Assembly: GCF_000443165.1 (NCBI RefSeq)
Contig: NZ_ATJV01000057.1
Location: forward strand, 1 to 43,511
Source: Thauera terpenica 58Eu
GTDB lineage: Bacteria > Pseudomonadota > Gammaproteobacteria > Burkholderiales > Rhodocyclaceae
Direction of reading: 5' to 3'
Length of the DNA stretch: 43,511 nucleotides
Part shown: positions 33,821-41,715 of the stretch, piece after piece
How the letters are laid out: the number at the start of each line of letters is the position of its first letter
Numbering within the stretch: the stretch's first letter is position 1
The notes under the pieces: model-generated
What the model was told of the DNA's origin: nothing
Databases searched by the model: none
The model's input: only the letters and a program-made list of their open reading frames with translations
Translations under genes and position numbers: made by a program

Positions 33821-34112
33821 GCGGGCGCCGCTGCCCAGGGCGAGCGATTACACCAAGACTTTCCTCAAAGACTGGGAACGCCTCTCGCGTTCGGGCCGCT
33901 ACGACCTGAAGCGGCTGAAGGAGGCGATGTTGCTGCTCATTGGCAACGATGCCCCGCTGGGGCCTGAATGGCTGGATCACCCGCTGAGGGGTGATTGGGC
34001 CGACCACCGCGAATGTCACATCGGCGGCGACTTCCTGCTCATTTACCGCCTGTATGGCAACGCCATCATCTTTGTGCGGACGGGCACGCACTCTGAATTG
34101 TTCGAGGAGTGA
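33792..34112 (+). CDS. YafQ-family mRNA-cleaving toxin
   Basis: 106 residues of the RelE superfamily, YafQ branch: a basic N-terminal extension, then YTKTFLKDWERLSRSGRYDL, LGPEWLDHPLRGDWADHREC with His residues used in catalysis, and the C-terminal LLIYRLYGNAIIFVRTGTHS. YafQ cuts mRNA on the ribosome. The start lies within the antitoxin gene. Confidence 0.92.
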   Translation: MTSKKPASSKRAPLPRASDYTKTFLKDWERLSRSGRYDLKRLKEAMLLLIGNDAPLGPEWLDHPLRGDWADHRECHIGGDFLLIYRLYGNAIIFVRTGTHSELFEE

Positions 34113-34115
34113 TCC

Positions 34116-34343
34116 GTGGCGATTGAATCACTGCCGACTTTCACCAAACCCGCCCGTCAGCGCTGGGAATCCATCCCTGCCGACATTCGCCAGCGGCTGC
34201 TGTCCAACGTCTGGTGCGGCCAGTGCCGTCACGAAACAACGATTACCAATTTCAGCGGCGCCATCAAGGGTGGCGACTTGCTGCTGGTGGGCAAGTGCGC
34301 CGAATGCCACGGTGATGTGGCACGGGTGATCGAGGGCTCGTAA
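34116..34343 (+). CDS. Small zinc-ribbon-like hypothetical protein
   Basis: 75 residues, directly (3 bp) after the YafQ gene. Two Cys pairs (WCGQCRHE and KCAECHGD, about 35-40 and 60-65) suggest a zinc ribbon. It may be a third gene of the toxin-antitoxin transcript or an independent island gene; I do not recognise the family. Confidence 0.65.
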   Translation: MAIESLPTFTKPARQRWESIPADIRQRLLSNVWCGQCRHETTITNFSGAIKGGDLLLVGKCAECHGDVARVIEGS

Positions 34344-34348
34344 CCCGG

Positions 34349-34801
34349 TCAAGCATCAAACCTCGCCACCACCTCCCGCTGCGCCACCCAGTCGGTCGGA
34401 AGTGGGTTCCGTTGGAACCACAGCAGGCTCATGCACCGGGGCTGCTGCCCGGCCAGGATGCTCTGGATGATGGCCGGCTCCAGCAGGGTCAGTCGCAGCA
34501 GCTCGTTGACCGTCGAGTGGTGCAGGCTTTCGCGCTGGGCGATCTCGCTGCCGCTGTCGACCACTCCATCATCGAGCAACTGCTGCCAGTAGAAGGCCCG
34601 CGTCAGGGCCACCAGTAGGGGTTGGTCAATCTGCCTGGTGACCCTGCCCGGCGACTCGACCGCCCCATCCGGCCGTACTACCACCTTGCTGGCGCCGCGC
34701 TTCCTGATCTTCAGCGGGATGAAGGTGGACAGTTTCACCTGGCCGCCATCCCGGCGTTCGCGCGCAACGGGTCCGCCCAAAGCCTGCACTTTCGGCTTCA
34801 T
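34349..34801 (-). CDS. Helix-turn-helix protein coupled to the recombinase
   Basis: 150 residues from the ATG at 34801, which overlaps the recombinase stop as ATGA. The middle has a strand-rich PLKIRKRGASKVVVRPDG segment; the second half contains a clear helix-turn-helix (GSEIAQRESLHHSTVNELL, about 95-115) like the ParB/sigma-type HTH, then a Trp-rich tail. The constant position directly after a large serine recombinase suggests a directionality or specificity factor; that is inference. Confidence 0.8.
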   Translation of the reverse strand: MKPKVQALGGPVARERRDGGQVKLSTFIPLKIRKRGASKVVVRPDGAVESPGRVTRQIDQPLLVALTRAFYWQQLLDDGVVDSGSEIAQRESLHHSTVNELLRLTLLEPAIIQSILAGQQPRCMSLLWFQRNPLPTDWVAQREVVARFDA

Positions 34802-36159
34802 GCCTCCACCTCCTGCTGTTCCCATTCCTGCAACTCCGCGCCGATGGTGCCGGGCAGCAGTTCCCCGGCCAGTTCCTGCCACCCGTGGTCGCGCCAGATG
34901 ATCTCCAGCCCGCCGTCGGCAATCACTACGCGCTCGATCAACAACTGCGCCAGTCGACACTGTTCAGCGGGGAACAGCTGTTGCCATAGGCCAGCCAGAT
35001 TCCGCATCGGCAACACCACCTCAGGCTCTGACAGGTCTGGGCGGGTTGTCCAAATTCGATCCCGCACCGACTGCACGATGTGCGGCGCTGACAGCGCCGC
35101 TACGATCTGCTGGGTCACCAATTCCTCGATGGGCGCCGCCGGCAACGGCCCGTGCTGGCTGGCCCACGCGCCAAAGCGCCGATGCTTGATCGGCGTGTAG
35201 TAGCGGTAGGTCTTGCCCTTCTTGACGGTGTAGCTGGGCACCAGCCGTTCACCGTCGGGCGTGAACAGCAGGCCACGCAGCAGAACCGGTTCCCGCTGGT
35301 GGTCGTTGGTCTCGCGCCGCCGTTCGATGCCATCGGTGGCGATCAGTGCTTGCACGGCATCCCACTGCGCCTGCGTCACGATGGCCTGATGCTGGCCGGG
35401 GAAGCTCTGGCCCTTGTGCACGATCTCGCCCAGGTACATCCGGTTGTGCAGCATCTTGTAGAGGGTCTGCTTGGTGAAGGGCTTGCCGCCCTTGGTGAGC
35501 ACGCCTTCTGCGCCGTAGGCCTTGGCCATCAGCGTCGCCGAGCGCACGGTCACGAAGTCATCAAAGATGCGGCGCACAAGGGCAGCCTCGGTTTCATTGA
35601 ACACCAGCAGCCTGTCGCGCACGTCATACCCCAGCGGCAGCGGCCCGCCCATCCACATTCCCTTGGCCTTGCTGGCGGCGATCTTGTCGCGGATGCGTTC
35701 CCCGGTCACTTCGCGTTCGAACTGCGCGAAGGACAGCAGCACGTTGAGCATCAGCCGCCCCATCGAGGTGGCCGAGTTGATCTGCTGCGTGACGGCGCTG
35801 AAGCTGACGCGGTGGCGGTCGAACACATCGACCATTCGCGCGAAATCGGCCAACGAGCGCGACAAGCGGTCGATCTTGTAGACCACCACGATGTCGACCT
35901 TGCCCATCTGGATGTCCGCCATCAGTCGCTTCAAGGCAGGCCGTTCCATATTGCCACCAGAGAAACCGCCATCGTCGTAGTCGTCGGCCACGGCGATCCA
36001 GCCCTCGTGGCTCTGGCTCTTGATAAAGGCGTGCCCGGCTTCCTTCTGGGCATCGATGGAATTGAAGGACTGGTCCAGCCGTTCGTCGCTGGACACGCGG
36101 CAGTACACCGCGCAGCGCCGCATGGGTGTGGTCTGTGGCACAAGCAGGGGCGCGTTCAT
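34798..36159 (-). CDS. Large serine recombinase
   Basis: 453 residues from the ATG at 36159 (ATGA overlap with the upstream stop). The resolvase domain has the catalytic Ser23 in YCRVSSDE, IDAQKEAGHA, and the arginine motif VVYKIDRLSRSLADFARMVD. A Recombinase domain (about 170-265, LPLGYDVRDRLLVFNETEAA) and a C-terminal region with PSYTVKKGKTYRYYTP follow; the usual Cys zinc-ribbon ligands seem absent. Such enzymes integrate or excise mobile DNA at short att sites. Its sites are not identified. It is the only integrase-like gene in the window, so it is the likely mover of the island or of part of it. Confidence 0.92.
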   Translation of the reverse strand: MNAPLLVPQTTPMRRCAVYCRVSSDERLDQSFNSIDAQKEAGHAFIKSQSHEGWIAVADDYDDGGFSGGNMERPALKRLMADIQMGKVDIVVVYKIDRLSRSLADFARMVDVFDRHRVSFSAVTQQINSATSMGRLMLNVLLSFAQFEREVTGERIRDKIAASKAKGMWMGGPLPLGYDVRDRLLVFNETEAALVRRIFDDFVTVRSATLMAKAYGAEGVLTKGGKPFTKQTLYKMLHNRMYLGEIVHKGQSFPGQHQAIVTQAQWDAVQALIATDGIERRRETNDHQREPVLLRGLLFTPDGERLVPSYTVKKGKTYRYYTPIKHRRFGAWASQHGPLPAAPIEELVTQQIVAALSAPHIVQSVRDRIWTTRPDLSEPEVVLPMRNLAGLWQQLFPAEQCRLAQLLIERVVIADGGLEIIWRDHGWQELAGELLPGTIGAELQEWEQQEVEA

Positions 36160-36617
36160 TGGCCACCTGCCTTGCCATCGCGCAGGCCGAAGAACTTCGG
36201 CCCGTTCCATCGCGTGCCCGTGATGTGGCGCGCCGCCGCCGACAGGCTTTTGAACACCTGTCCGTTGAGTTCGTACAGGCCATCGGGCGTGACGGTCACA
36301 CGATGCTGACGTTCATCCCATTCGCGGATCAGCGTGGTGCCGGGCATCAACAGGGTCTGCGCGCTGCGGCCGACACTGGTCTTGATCTTGGAATGCTTGG
36401 CACCGGCCTCGACCAGCATCTTGCGGATGTTGGTGGGCAGAGCCCCGTAGGCCAGTTCCTGGATGCGGTAGGCCAGACGCGATTCGACATAGTTGCGATT
36501 GCGGTGGCTGGGCCGCCTGGGGAAGTGCTGATCCCACAGCGCCCAGAGATCGGCCATCGGCAGGGATGGCAGCGCGGCCAGTTGGGCCGAGACGCTGCCA
36601 TTGTGGGTGTCCGTCAT
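36156..36617 (-). CDS. DUF2924 protein
   Basis: 153 residues with the DUF2924 layout: LPMADLWALWDQHFPRRPSH, RNYVESRLAYRIQELAYGAL, then the beta-rich C-terminal LMPGTTLIREWDERQHRVTV and TRWNGPKFFGL. These proteins are regularly encoded before serine recombinases in prophage-like islands; the function is unknown, possibly a recombinase partner. Both junctions here (DUF2924 to recombinase to HTH gene) are 4-bp ATGA overlaps, so the three are likely made in fixed proportions. Confidence 0.88.
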   Translation of the reverse strand: MTDTHNGSVSAQLAALPSLPMADLWALWDQHFPRRPSHRNRNYVESRLAYRIQELAYGALPTNIRKMLVEAGAKHSKIKTSVGRSAQTLLMPGTTLIREWDERQHRVTVTPDGLYELNGQVFKSLSAAARHITGTRWNGPKFFGLRDGKAGGQ

Positions 36618-36677
36618 TTCAATTGCTCCTGTTGTTGAGACAGGTCCATGAACGCGCTGTGGCGACCAGAAGCCAAG

Positions 36678-37103
36678 TCAAACCGCGCTCTGGTCAACGT
36701 CATCGACCTGACCTGTCGCCACATCGAAACGCTCGCCCAGCAGGGTCTGCGCACGCCCGGTGCGTTGGTCCTTGACGCCCAGGATGTAGACCTCGCCATT
36801 CCAGACGCCGCAGGCCACATCGGTGTCGTTCGCATCGGTGGGCATCAACCACCCGGTCACACCTTCTGGCATCAGTAACAGGTCAGCGGGTTCGTGGATC
36901 TGCACGTGGAATGCGGCCTGATGTGAATCCGCCCACTGCAGGATCTCGGGTGGTGTGTCGGGGAAGTTTTCCTGGCTGAGGATGGGAATCCAGACCAGCG
37001 GCTTCCCACCGTCGAGCCAACCTTGCACGCGCTGTGCGACCTCAGGGTCGTAGTGAGCCAAAGGCTGGCCGGGAATAATGTTGTTGGTTGTCGTGACGTT
37101 CAT
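36678..37103 (-). CDS. Hypothetical island protein
   Basis: 141 residues, family not recognised. It is acidic (Asp-rich C-terminus ending VATGQVDDVDQSAV) and has WLDGGKPLVWIPILSQENFP and GVTGWLMPTDANDTDVACGV; no membrane helix or known motif. About 60 bp separate it from the DUF2924 gene and it is preceded by the GGTAAC-repeat region. Confidence 0.6.
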   Translation of the reverse strand: MNVTTTNNIIPGQPLAHYDPEVAQRVQGWLDGGKPLVWIPILSQENFPDTPPEILQWADSHQAAFHVQIHEPADLLLMPEGVTGWLMPTDANDTDVACGVWNGEVYILGVKDQRTGRAQTLLGERFDVATGQVDDVDQSAV

Positions 37104-37265
37104 TTCAACTCCTTGAAGGCTGGTAACCCGGCACGGCGCCGGGCGGTAACCGGGGCGGTAACTGGCAACCCTGTTTCGGGGCCTGTCACTGGCGGGGCAG
37201 CGCGCTCGCGCCCCCCGTATTGCTTGATGGCGGGGAAGGACCCATTTCGCCTGGGGTGCAGTGCC
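37104..37265. repeat. GGTAAC repeats and module copy A
   Basis: The 162-bp gap has GGTAAC three times (37125-37162) with a GCCGTGCC/GGCGCC hairpin between them, then module copy A (37201-37256 plus an AACAGGGTTGCC box at 37164-37175, minus orientation). Confidence 0.6.
37201..37256 (-). repeat. Module copy A (inverted partner at 41631-41686)
   Basis: Read on the minus strand the segment runs CCCAGGCGAAA, GGGTCCTTCCC, CAATACGGGGG, CGC-AGCGC with the same order and spacing as in copy B. It ends 25 bases before AACAGGGTTGCC; copy B has AACAAGGTTTGC after 24 bases. Confidence 0.8.
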
Positions 37266-38210
37266 TCAGGTCTGGATCGTGACCACGGTGGCACCGCCGA
37301 AGGGCGACTCCGGAGGGCGCTTGCGCGGCGGGTTCGGATCGGGGGCGTAGATCGGACGGTCGTCGCTGGCAGCGCCAGGGTGATACACACGCAGGGTCCC
37401 TGCAGAAATTCCGGCTTCGGTCAGTTGCTGATTGATCTGGCGCGACAGCACATCGTCACCACGGCGGAACTGGCGATTCAGGTCCACCAGATCGTCATAA
37501 GCAACGCCTTCGATCAGGTTGGGCAGTAGGTCGCCATCGTTGGCCTTGCCGATCAAGGACATCTCGTAACCGCTGCGGCGATCACCCTGGACGCTGTAGT
37601 GGGTCAGCCGAAACGCGCTCTTCAGGCTGGACTCGACCGTCCTCATCTCCCTCCACGCCTGTACGAAAGCCTGTGCCGCCGTCAGCATCCGCTGTGCACT
37701 GGGCTCGAACAGCCGTTTCATTTCCTTGTGGATGAAGCTCTCATCCACATCGCCCGCCATTTCAGCAGCGAGGTCCTTGATGCACTGCTCCAGGGCCTTG
37801 ACCCGTGCCGGTGCCTCCAGCGCTTGCTGGGTGGCCGCGTGGCGTGCAGCCTGCTCGGCCGCCAGGTCTTGCGCGTGGTCGCGGTCAAAGCGCGCCAGGA
37901 CATCCTGGTCATCCATCGCCACCAGCACCTCGCGGCGCACCGACCAGATCAATTCGGGTTCGGGCTTCGGGTCCCAGCCGTTGACGACACGGCGTGCGGC
38001 GACCAGAGCGTCAATGGCGCGCTGATACTGCTGATTACGGGTCTGCAGCTGCTGAAGCATCCCGGCCAGGGTCTCCAGATCGCAGATATCGTCGGCAGGA
38101 CTGGTTGAAACAGATTCCGTAGCCGCAGGCGTCGGGGGCTCAATGGCCGGAACGGCGGGCTTGGCAGGTGACTTCTTGACAGTGGTTTTGAGTTGAGAAA
38201 GCAGGCTCAT
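37266..38210 (-). CDS. Hypothetical island protein, helical
   Basis: 314 residues from the ATG at 38210 (GGAG 5 bases upstream). The first 45 residues are Lys/Pro/Ala-rich and probably disordered; the rest is largely charged helix (LETLAGMLQQLQTRNQQYQR, ARHAATQQALEAPARVKALE), ending in a Pro-rich tail. I recognise no family. It is encoded 23 bp after a small gene and three genes after alpA in an apparent operon. Confidence 0.7.
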   Translation of the reverse strand: MSLLSQLKTTVKKSPAKPAVPAIEPPTPAATESVSTSPADDICDLETLAGMLQQLQTRNQQYQRAIDALVAARRVVNGWDPKPEPELIWSVRREVLVAMDDQDVLARFDRDHAQDLAAEQAARHAATQQALEAPARVKALEQCIKDLAAEMAGDVDESFIHKEMKRLFEPSAQRMLTAAQAFVQAWREMRTVESSLKSAFRLTHYSVQGDRRSGYEMSLIGKANDGDLLPNLIEGVAYDDLVDLNRQFRRGDDVLSRQINQQLTEAGISAGTLRVYHPGAASDDRPIYAPDPNPPRKRPPESPFGGATVVTIQT

Positions 38211-38233
38211 GGTGGCTCCAATAGGTTGGGGTT

Positions 38234-38491
38234 TCAGACATGCAGGGTGGATGGGTAACGCGGGTCGCCGGGACGCACGGTCGTGCTGATCCACAGGTGT
38301 GGACCGACCTGCTTTTTGATGCCGACCGGTGCGCCGGGGCGTGGATTGACGGCGGCGATGACTTGCCAGCCGTCTGTCGCTTCAGATGCCGTAACCGAGG
38401 CGTTTGCTGGCTTGGGCGGCAACACTGTCGATGACGGCGTAGGAACGCCGAGGGCCTTGGCCCAGACGGGGTGCAAATTGGAATTACTCAC
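38234..38491 (-). CDS. Small hypothetical island protein
   Basis: 85 residues from the GTG at 38491, chosen because GGAG lies 6 bases upstream; the ATG at 38503 is an alternative. The GTG overlaps the stop of the ATPase gene by 8 bp. The sequence has LHPVWAKALGVPTPSST and HLWISTTVRPGDPRYPS, with no recognised domain. Confidence 0.65.
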   Translation of the reverse strand: MSNSNLHPVWAKALGVPTPSSTVLPPKPANASVTASEATDGWQVIAAVNPRPGAPVGIKKQVGPHLWISTTVRPGDPRYPSTLHV

Positions 38492-40307
38492 GGTGAGCTC
38501 CATATCGAGTGCCACCCTCGATGCCGGGTGGCGTGGCAGGATTGGTTTGGGAACGGATCTGTGCGATGCGCCAGCGCGCTCCCTCCCGGCTGTGGCCGAG
38601 GTGGGTGATGTCGATGCCCTTGGCGCGATAGGCCGGGGCGATGCGGCGCAACTGATCCGACAGTCCCTTGGGCGAGCGCGGCCAACTGCTGCGGTCGGGG
38701 ATGCTGTGGGTGTTCAGCAGGTCGTAGAGCTGGCCGGCGGTGCCCTGCCAGTTCAAGGGCAGCACACGGTCCGCGAGGTACTTGTCCAGGGCCTGCGCGA
38801 CGGCGTTGCTTTCCAAGGCCCGGTCGATGCCCGCACGCACGAGCTCGGCATACTGCTGCTGGAATTCACCAGCGGCAAACCCCAGGGCGCGGGCTACTGC
38901 CTCGTCCAGCCGTTCGTAATCAGCCATGCGCTGCTTCTGGGTCAGCTTGACCGTCGGAAGGATGGCCAGCGCCGCCGAGAACAGATCGAGCAAGCCGGCA
39001 AACACCTTGGGCTGATCACGTTCCCAGCCCGCGTGCGTATCGGCATCGTCACGCCGGGCATCGGCGGGAATGGTCGGCAGGTCGACGTGGATCACCCGGT
39101 CGATCAGGTCCGGTCGCGTGGCAACCACGGCGATGCCGTTGAGCACCACCGGTCGCTTGGTCTCCATCACGTGCTCTTCGCCATTGGTGTAGAGCTGGCG
39201 CGAGGCAAAGCCACCGCCAGTGGCCAGGGTGCAAAAGGCATCCTGCTGCTCGGGCGTTAGGCCAGAGAGGTTCTCGTAGCTGACCAGCCAGTTGTTGGCG
39301 GCGGCGACGAACACGTCCTCCACCGTCTTGGGCCGCCCGCGCAGCATCACCTTGTTGGGATCGACCAGGCTGCGCAGCACGGACTGCGTGGTGGACTTGG
39401 CCGATCCTTGTTCGCCTACCAGCTCCAGCACCGGAAACGGCGTGTCCGGGCGCAAGCAGTCCAGCAGCCACGCCAGCACCATCACACGGCTGTGTGGCGG
39501 GATGTTGGTGTGCTGCCAGAGCAATCCGACATCGCCATGGGTCACCCCCATCGGCACAGGCATCGGCAGCGGACGCATCGAGGGCGTACGGGTGAAATAC
39601 ACTGGCGACTCGTTCACCACCCGCCAGCCCTGGGGGGTGACGTGGATGGCCTGCCACTGCTCATCGGCCAGATCGATCAGGTAGCCATCGTCATACCGGG
39701 CGGCGCGGACGTGCACTTCGATCTCGTCGCCATCATTGATGCCTGCAGCGGCGAGCGTGGCCAGTGCCGATTTCATCGTGGTCTCCGGCACGCCCATTTC
39801 CTTAGCTCGCCAGTACGCGGCACGCAGCCAGTCCTCAAAGCCGGAGGAATACACGCGCCACACTTCGCGCCGACCTGGCATCGGAATGACGGCCACCGCG
39901 TTGCGATCGGCATCGTGGTGCAACTGGCACTGCGCCCGGGCCAAGGCGACCAGTTCATCGAGCGCGCTGGCATCGTCATCGCTGCCGGGCAGTTCGTCGC
40001 GCACCAGTTTGTCGAGCACCGTTACCGAGCAATCGCGATTGGCCTTCTTGGCGGCGTGACGCAGGCGAAAGTAGCCGGGCAGGTCCGTGGCCTTGAGGAT
40101 CGAGAAGGCGCGCACCACGTCTTCCTCGGCTAGCACGCCCACGTCATCGACCAGACGGACCAGTGCCGCCTCGATCACACCAACGGGATCGGTGTGAGGT
40201 GTCGGTGCCGGAGCGGCCTCAGCATCCATCTCGACCGTGTGATGGTCGTGATGGTGGTGACGGTCGTTCTCTACTACTCCGTCCGGAGAAGGGATGGACG
40301 CGCTCAT
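38484..40307 (-). CDS. Island ATPase, replicative-helicase-like
   Basis: 607 residues from the ATG at 40307 (a GTG at 40313 is possible). The N-terminus has a His-rich tract (NDRHHHHDHHTVE) encoded by repeated GATGGT/CAC motifs. A Walker A motif GEQGSAKST with Lys304 is clear, followed by acidic and sensor-like segments (WLVSYENLSGLTPEQQDAFC, KRPVVLNGIAVVATRPDL) of an AAA-type ATPase, and a C-terminal winged-helix-like region (SSWPRSPKGLSDQLRRIAPA). It resembles the C-terminal helicase part of phage or plasmid primases, without a primase domain that I can see. A role in island replication or DNA processing is inference. Confidence 0.8.
   Translation of the reverse strand: MSASIPSPDGVVENDRHHHHDHHTVEMDAEAAPAPTPHTDPVGVIEAALVRLVDDVGVLAEEDVVRAFSILKATDLPGYFRLRHAAKKANRDCSVTVLDKLVRDELPGSDDDASALDELVALARAQCQLHHDADRNAVAVIPMPGRREVWRVYSSGFEDWLRAAYWRAKEMGVPETTMKSALATLAAAGINDGDEIEVHVRAARYDDGYLIDLADEQWQAIHVTPQGWRVVNESPVYFTRTPSMRPLPMPVPMGVTHGDVGLLWQHTNIPPHSRVMVLAWLLDCLRPDTPFPVLELVGEQGSAKSTTQSVLRSLVDPNKVMLRGRPKTVEDVFVAAANNWLVSYENLSGLTPEQQDAFCTLATGGGFASRQLYTNGEEHVMETKRPVVLNGIAVVATRPDLIDRVIHVDLPTIPADARRDDADTHAGWERDQPKVFAGLLDLFSAALAILPTVKLTQKQRMADYERLDEAVARALGFAAGEFQQQYAELVRAGIDRALESNAVAQALDKYLADRVLPLNWQGTAGQLYDLLNTHSIPDRSSWPRSPKGLSDQLRRIAPAYRAKGIDITHLGHSREGARWRIAQIRSQTNPATPPGIEGGTRYGAHRE
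40237..40265 (-). repeat. GTGATGGT-motif repeat inside the ATPase gene
   Basis: The minus-strand sequence matches 41527-41555 at 25 of 29 positions (GACCGTCAC, ACCATCAC, AC..TCAC). In the gene it encodes the His-rich tract. The motif thus has both coding and non-coding copies. Confidence 0.65.
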
Positions 40308-40321
40308 CGTCACAGCCCGAA

Positions 40322-40519
40322 TCAGCGCGAGTGTTCGATGAGATTGCGAATGTCCTCAGCGCGCCAGACCGTGGTCTTGCTGCCGAGTTTGATGCCTTGG
40401 GGGAATTTGCCTTCCCGGATACCCGCCCACCAGGCCGAACGGCTGATGGGGATCAGGGACAGAATCTGCGGCAACCGAACGAAGCCGGTTTCGGGCAGTG
40501 CAGGACGGGGTTGGTACAT
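40322..40519 (-). CDS. AlpA-family regulator/excisionase
   Basis: 65 residues from the ATG at 40519. FVRLPQILSLIPISRSAWWA and GIREGKFPQGIKLGSKTTVW followed by RAEDIRNLIE is the AlpA/phage-excisionase winged-helix pattern. Such proteins activate integrase genes or bind att sites in prophage-like islands. It stands at the head of the operon reaching to about 34349, so it could control ATPase and recombinase expression. Confidence 0.9.
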   Translation of the reverse strand: MYQPRPALPETGFVRLPQILSLIPISRSAWWAGIREGKFPQGIKLGSKTTVWRAEDIRNLIEHSR

Positions 40520-40603
40520 GGCGAGCATCCGTGGTCGTTTGGGGATGCTCTGTATTGAATGCCACAAGAATCGGCATTCATAGACACGGTGCGCGCACGA
40601 TGA

Positions 40604-40623
40604 TCACGCTGCGCGCAGCGTGA
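40604..40623. promoter_or_regulatory. Perfect 20-bp palindrome before alpA
   Basis: TCACGCTGCG followed by its exact reverse complement, in the gap between the 245-residue gene (ends 40639) and alpA. A second palindrome GTGCGCGCAC (40589-40598) is adjacent. No T run follows on either side, so an operator is more likely than a terminator. Confidence 0.6.
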
Positions 40624-40638
40624 AGGTTCGCAGTGAAA

Positions 40639-41376
40639 TTACTTGGGCGGCGAGTCCTTTGGAATGCCCGCGATCCAATTCTTGATCGTGCCCGGTGCCT
40701 TGCAGACCTGCGCGCCGATGATGCGGTAGGCTTCTTCCTTGGTGCGGTAGGTATTCGAAGCGAACAGTTCCAGAGCCTTTTGCTTGGCGGCCCGGTTGCT
40801 GGCGTGGCGAGCATCGGCCGCCCGTCTGACAGCCTTGCTTTGCGCCTTGCGCACTTCGTCGGCGGCAACGGGCTCTGGCGTGAGTCCGGTCTTCCACGCA
40901 TCTTCGATGATCTGTTCTGTTGATGGCGGTTCCGGCAACAGATCGGCCAGCACCAAGGATTCCAGCGATTCCATCAGCGCATCAACCGCCGGCCTGATGA
41001 TGATCCCGGGCGGGGTATCTGCCGTGGCCTCAATCACCACGCCCAACTTGTAGAGCGCCAAAAGGCGGAGGTAATCGCGGTCCGTTGCAGTGGCTGACCT
41101 GAGGCGTGGCCATTCGGCTTGATTGGTGACCTCGATGAACCAGTCCAGGTCGCGCTGTTCGTGACGATCGACCAACTCGCCGCCGTTCTTGATTTGCGCC
41201 AATGTCACGGTATCGGTGATGGCTGCATCCATGCTGGCCAACATCCGCTGCAACTGCTCTGCGCTGAAGCGCTGCAAATCTTCTCGGGCGCAGGCAGCAA
41301 TCCGCACCGCGTTTGGCAACTCCAGCAGTTGTTCGAGCGGTGTGGTCAGGGCCAGGGTCAGCAGATGCGGGTTCAT
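40639..41376 (-). CDS. Hypothetical island protein, helical, HTH-like end
   Basis: 245 residues, family not recognised. Mostly helical: DLQRFSAEQLQRMLASMDAA, SATATDRDYLRLLALYKLG, then an Arg/Lys/Ala-rich segment (about 185-210) and a C-terminal TKEEAYRIIGAQVCKAPGTI followed by KNWIAG, which looks like a helix-turn-helix. It may bind DNA. It is the first gene downstream of the repeat region on the minus strand and is separated from alpA by the 20-bp palindrome. Confidence 0.65.
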   Translation of the reverse strand: MNPHLLTLALTTPLEQLLELPNAVRIAACAREDLQRFSAEQLQRMLASMDAAITDTVTLAQIKNGGELVDRHEQRDLDWFIEVTNQAEWPRLRSATATDRDYLRLLALYKLGVVIEATADTPPGIIIRPAVDALMESLESLVLADLLPEPPSTEQIIEDAWKTGLTPEPVAADEVRKAQSKAVRRAADARHASNRAAKQKALELFASNTYRTKEEAYRIIGAQVCKAPGTIKNWIAGIPKDSPPK

Positions 41377-41530
41377 TGCCCATCAGTCTACCGAGGGCGG
41401 TCCAGCACCGTCCACGTTCATCCATACTGGTTCGCCATCGCCCTGTGCGATCCGCCGCTACGCGCCCTGCGTGATGATCGTGCCAAGGGCATATCTGTGC
41501 TTTCGCCGGTGTAAACAATAAGGGGCGACC

Positions 41531-41582
41531 GTCACAACCATCACCACTGTCACGCCGGGCCAGTGCCTGTGATGGTTGTGAC
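41531..41582. repeat. 14-bp perfect inverted repeat with GATGGT motifs
   Basis: GTCACAACCATCAC (41531-41544) and GTGATGGTTGTGAC (41569-41582) are exact reverse complements, 24 bp apart. Another GGTGATGGTCACC follows at 41586-41598. Confidence 0.85.
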
Positions 41583-41630
41583 GATGGTGATGGTCACCGC
41601 CTATTGTTATGGTCGGCGCACGCATACAAG

Positions 41631-41686
41631 TCCCAGGCGAAAGGGGTCCTTCCCAGCGATATTCCAATACGGGGGCGCAAGCGCAG
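41631..41686 (+). repeat. Module copy B
   Basis: Inverted partner of 37201-37256: CCCAGGCGAAA, GGGTCCTTCCC, CAATACGGGGG and CGC-AGCGC in the same order, with one 1-bp length difference and roughly 44 of 56 positions shared by my count. Confidence 0.8.
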
Positions 41687-41715
41687 CATTGCGCTACCGT
41701 CTGGCCAGAAAACAA

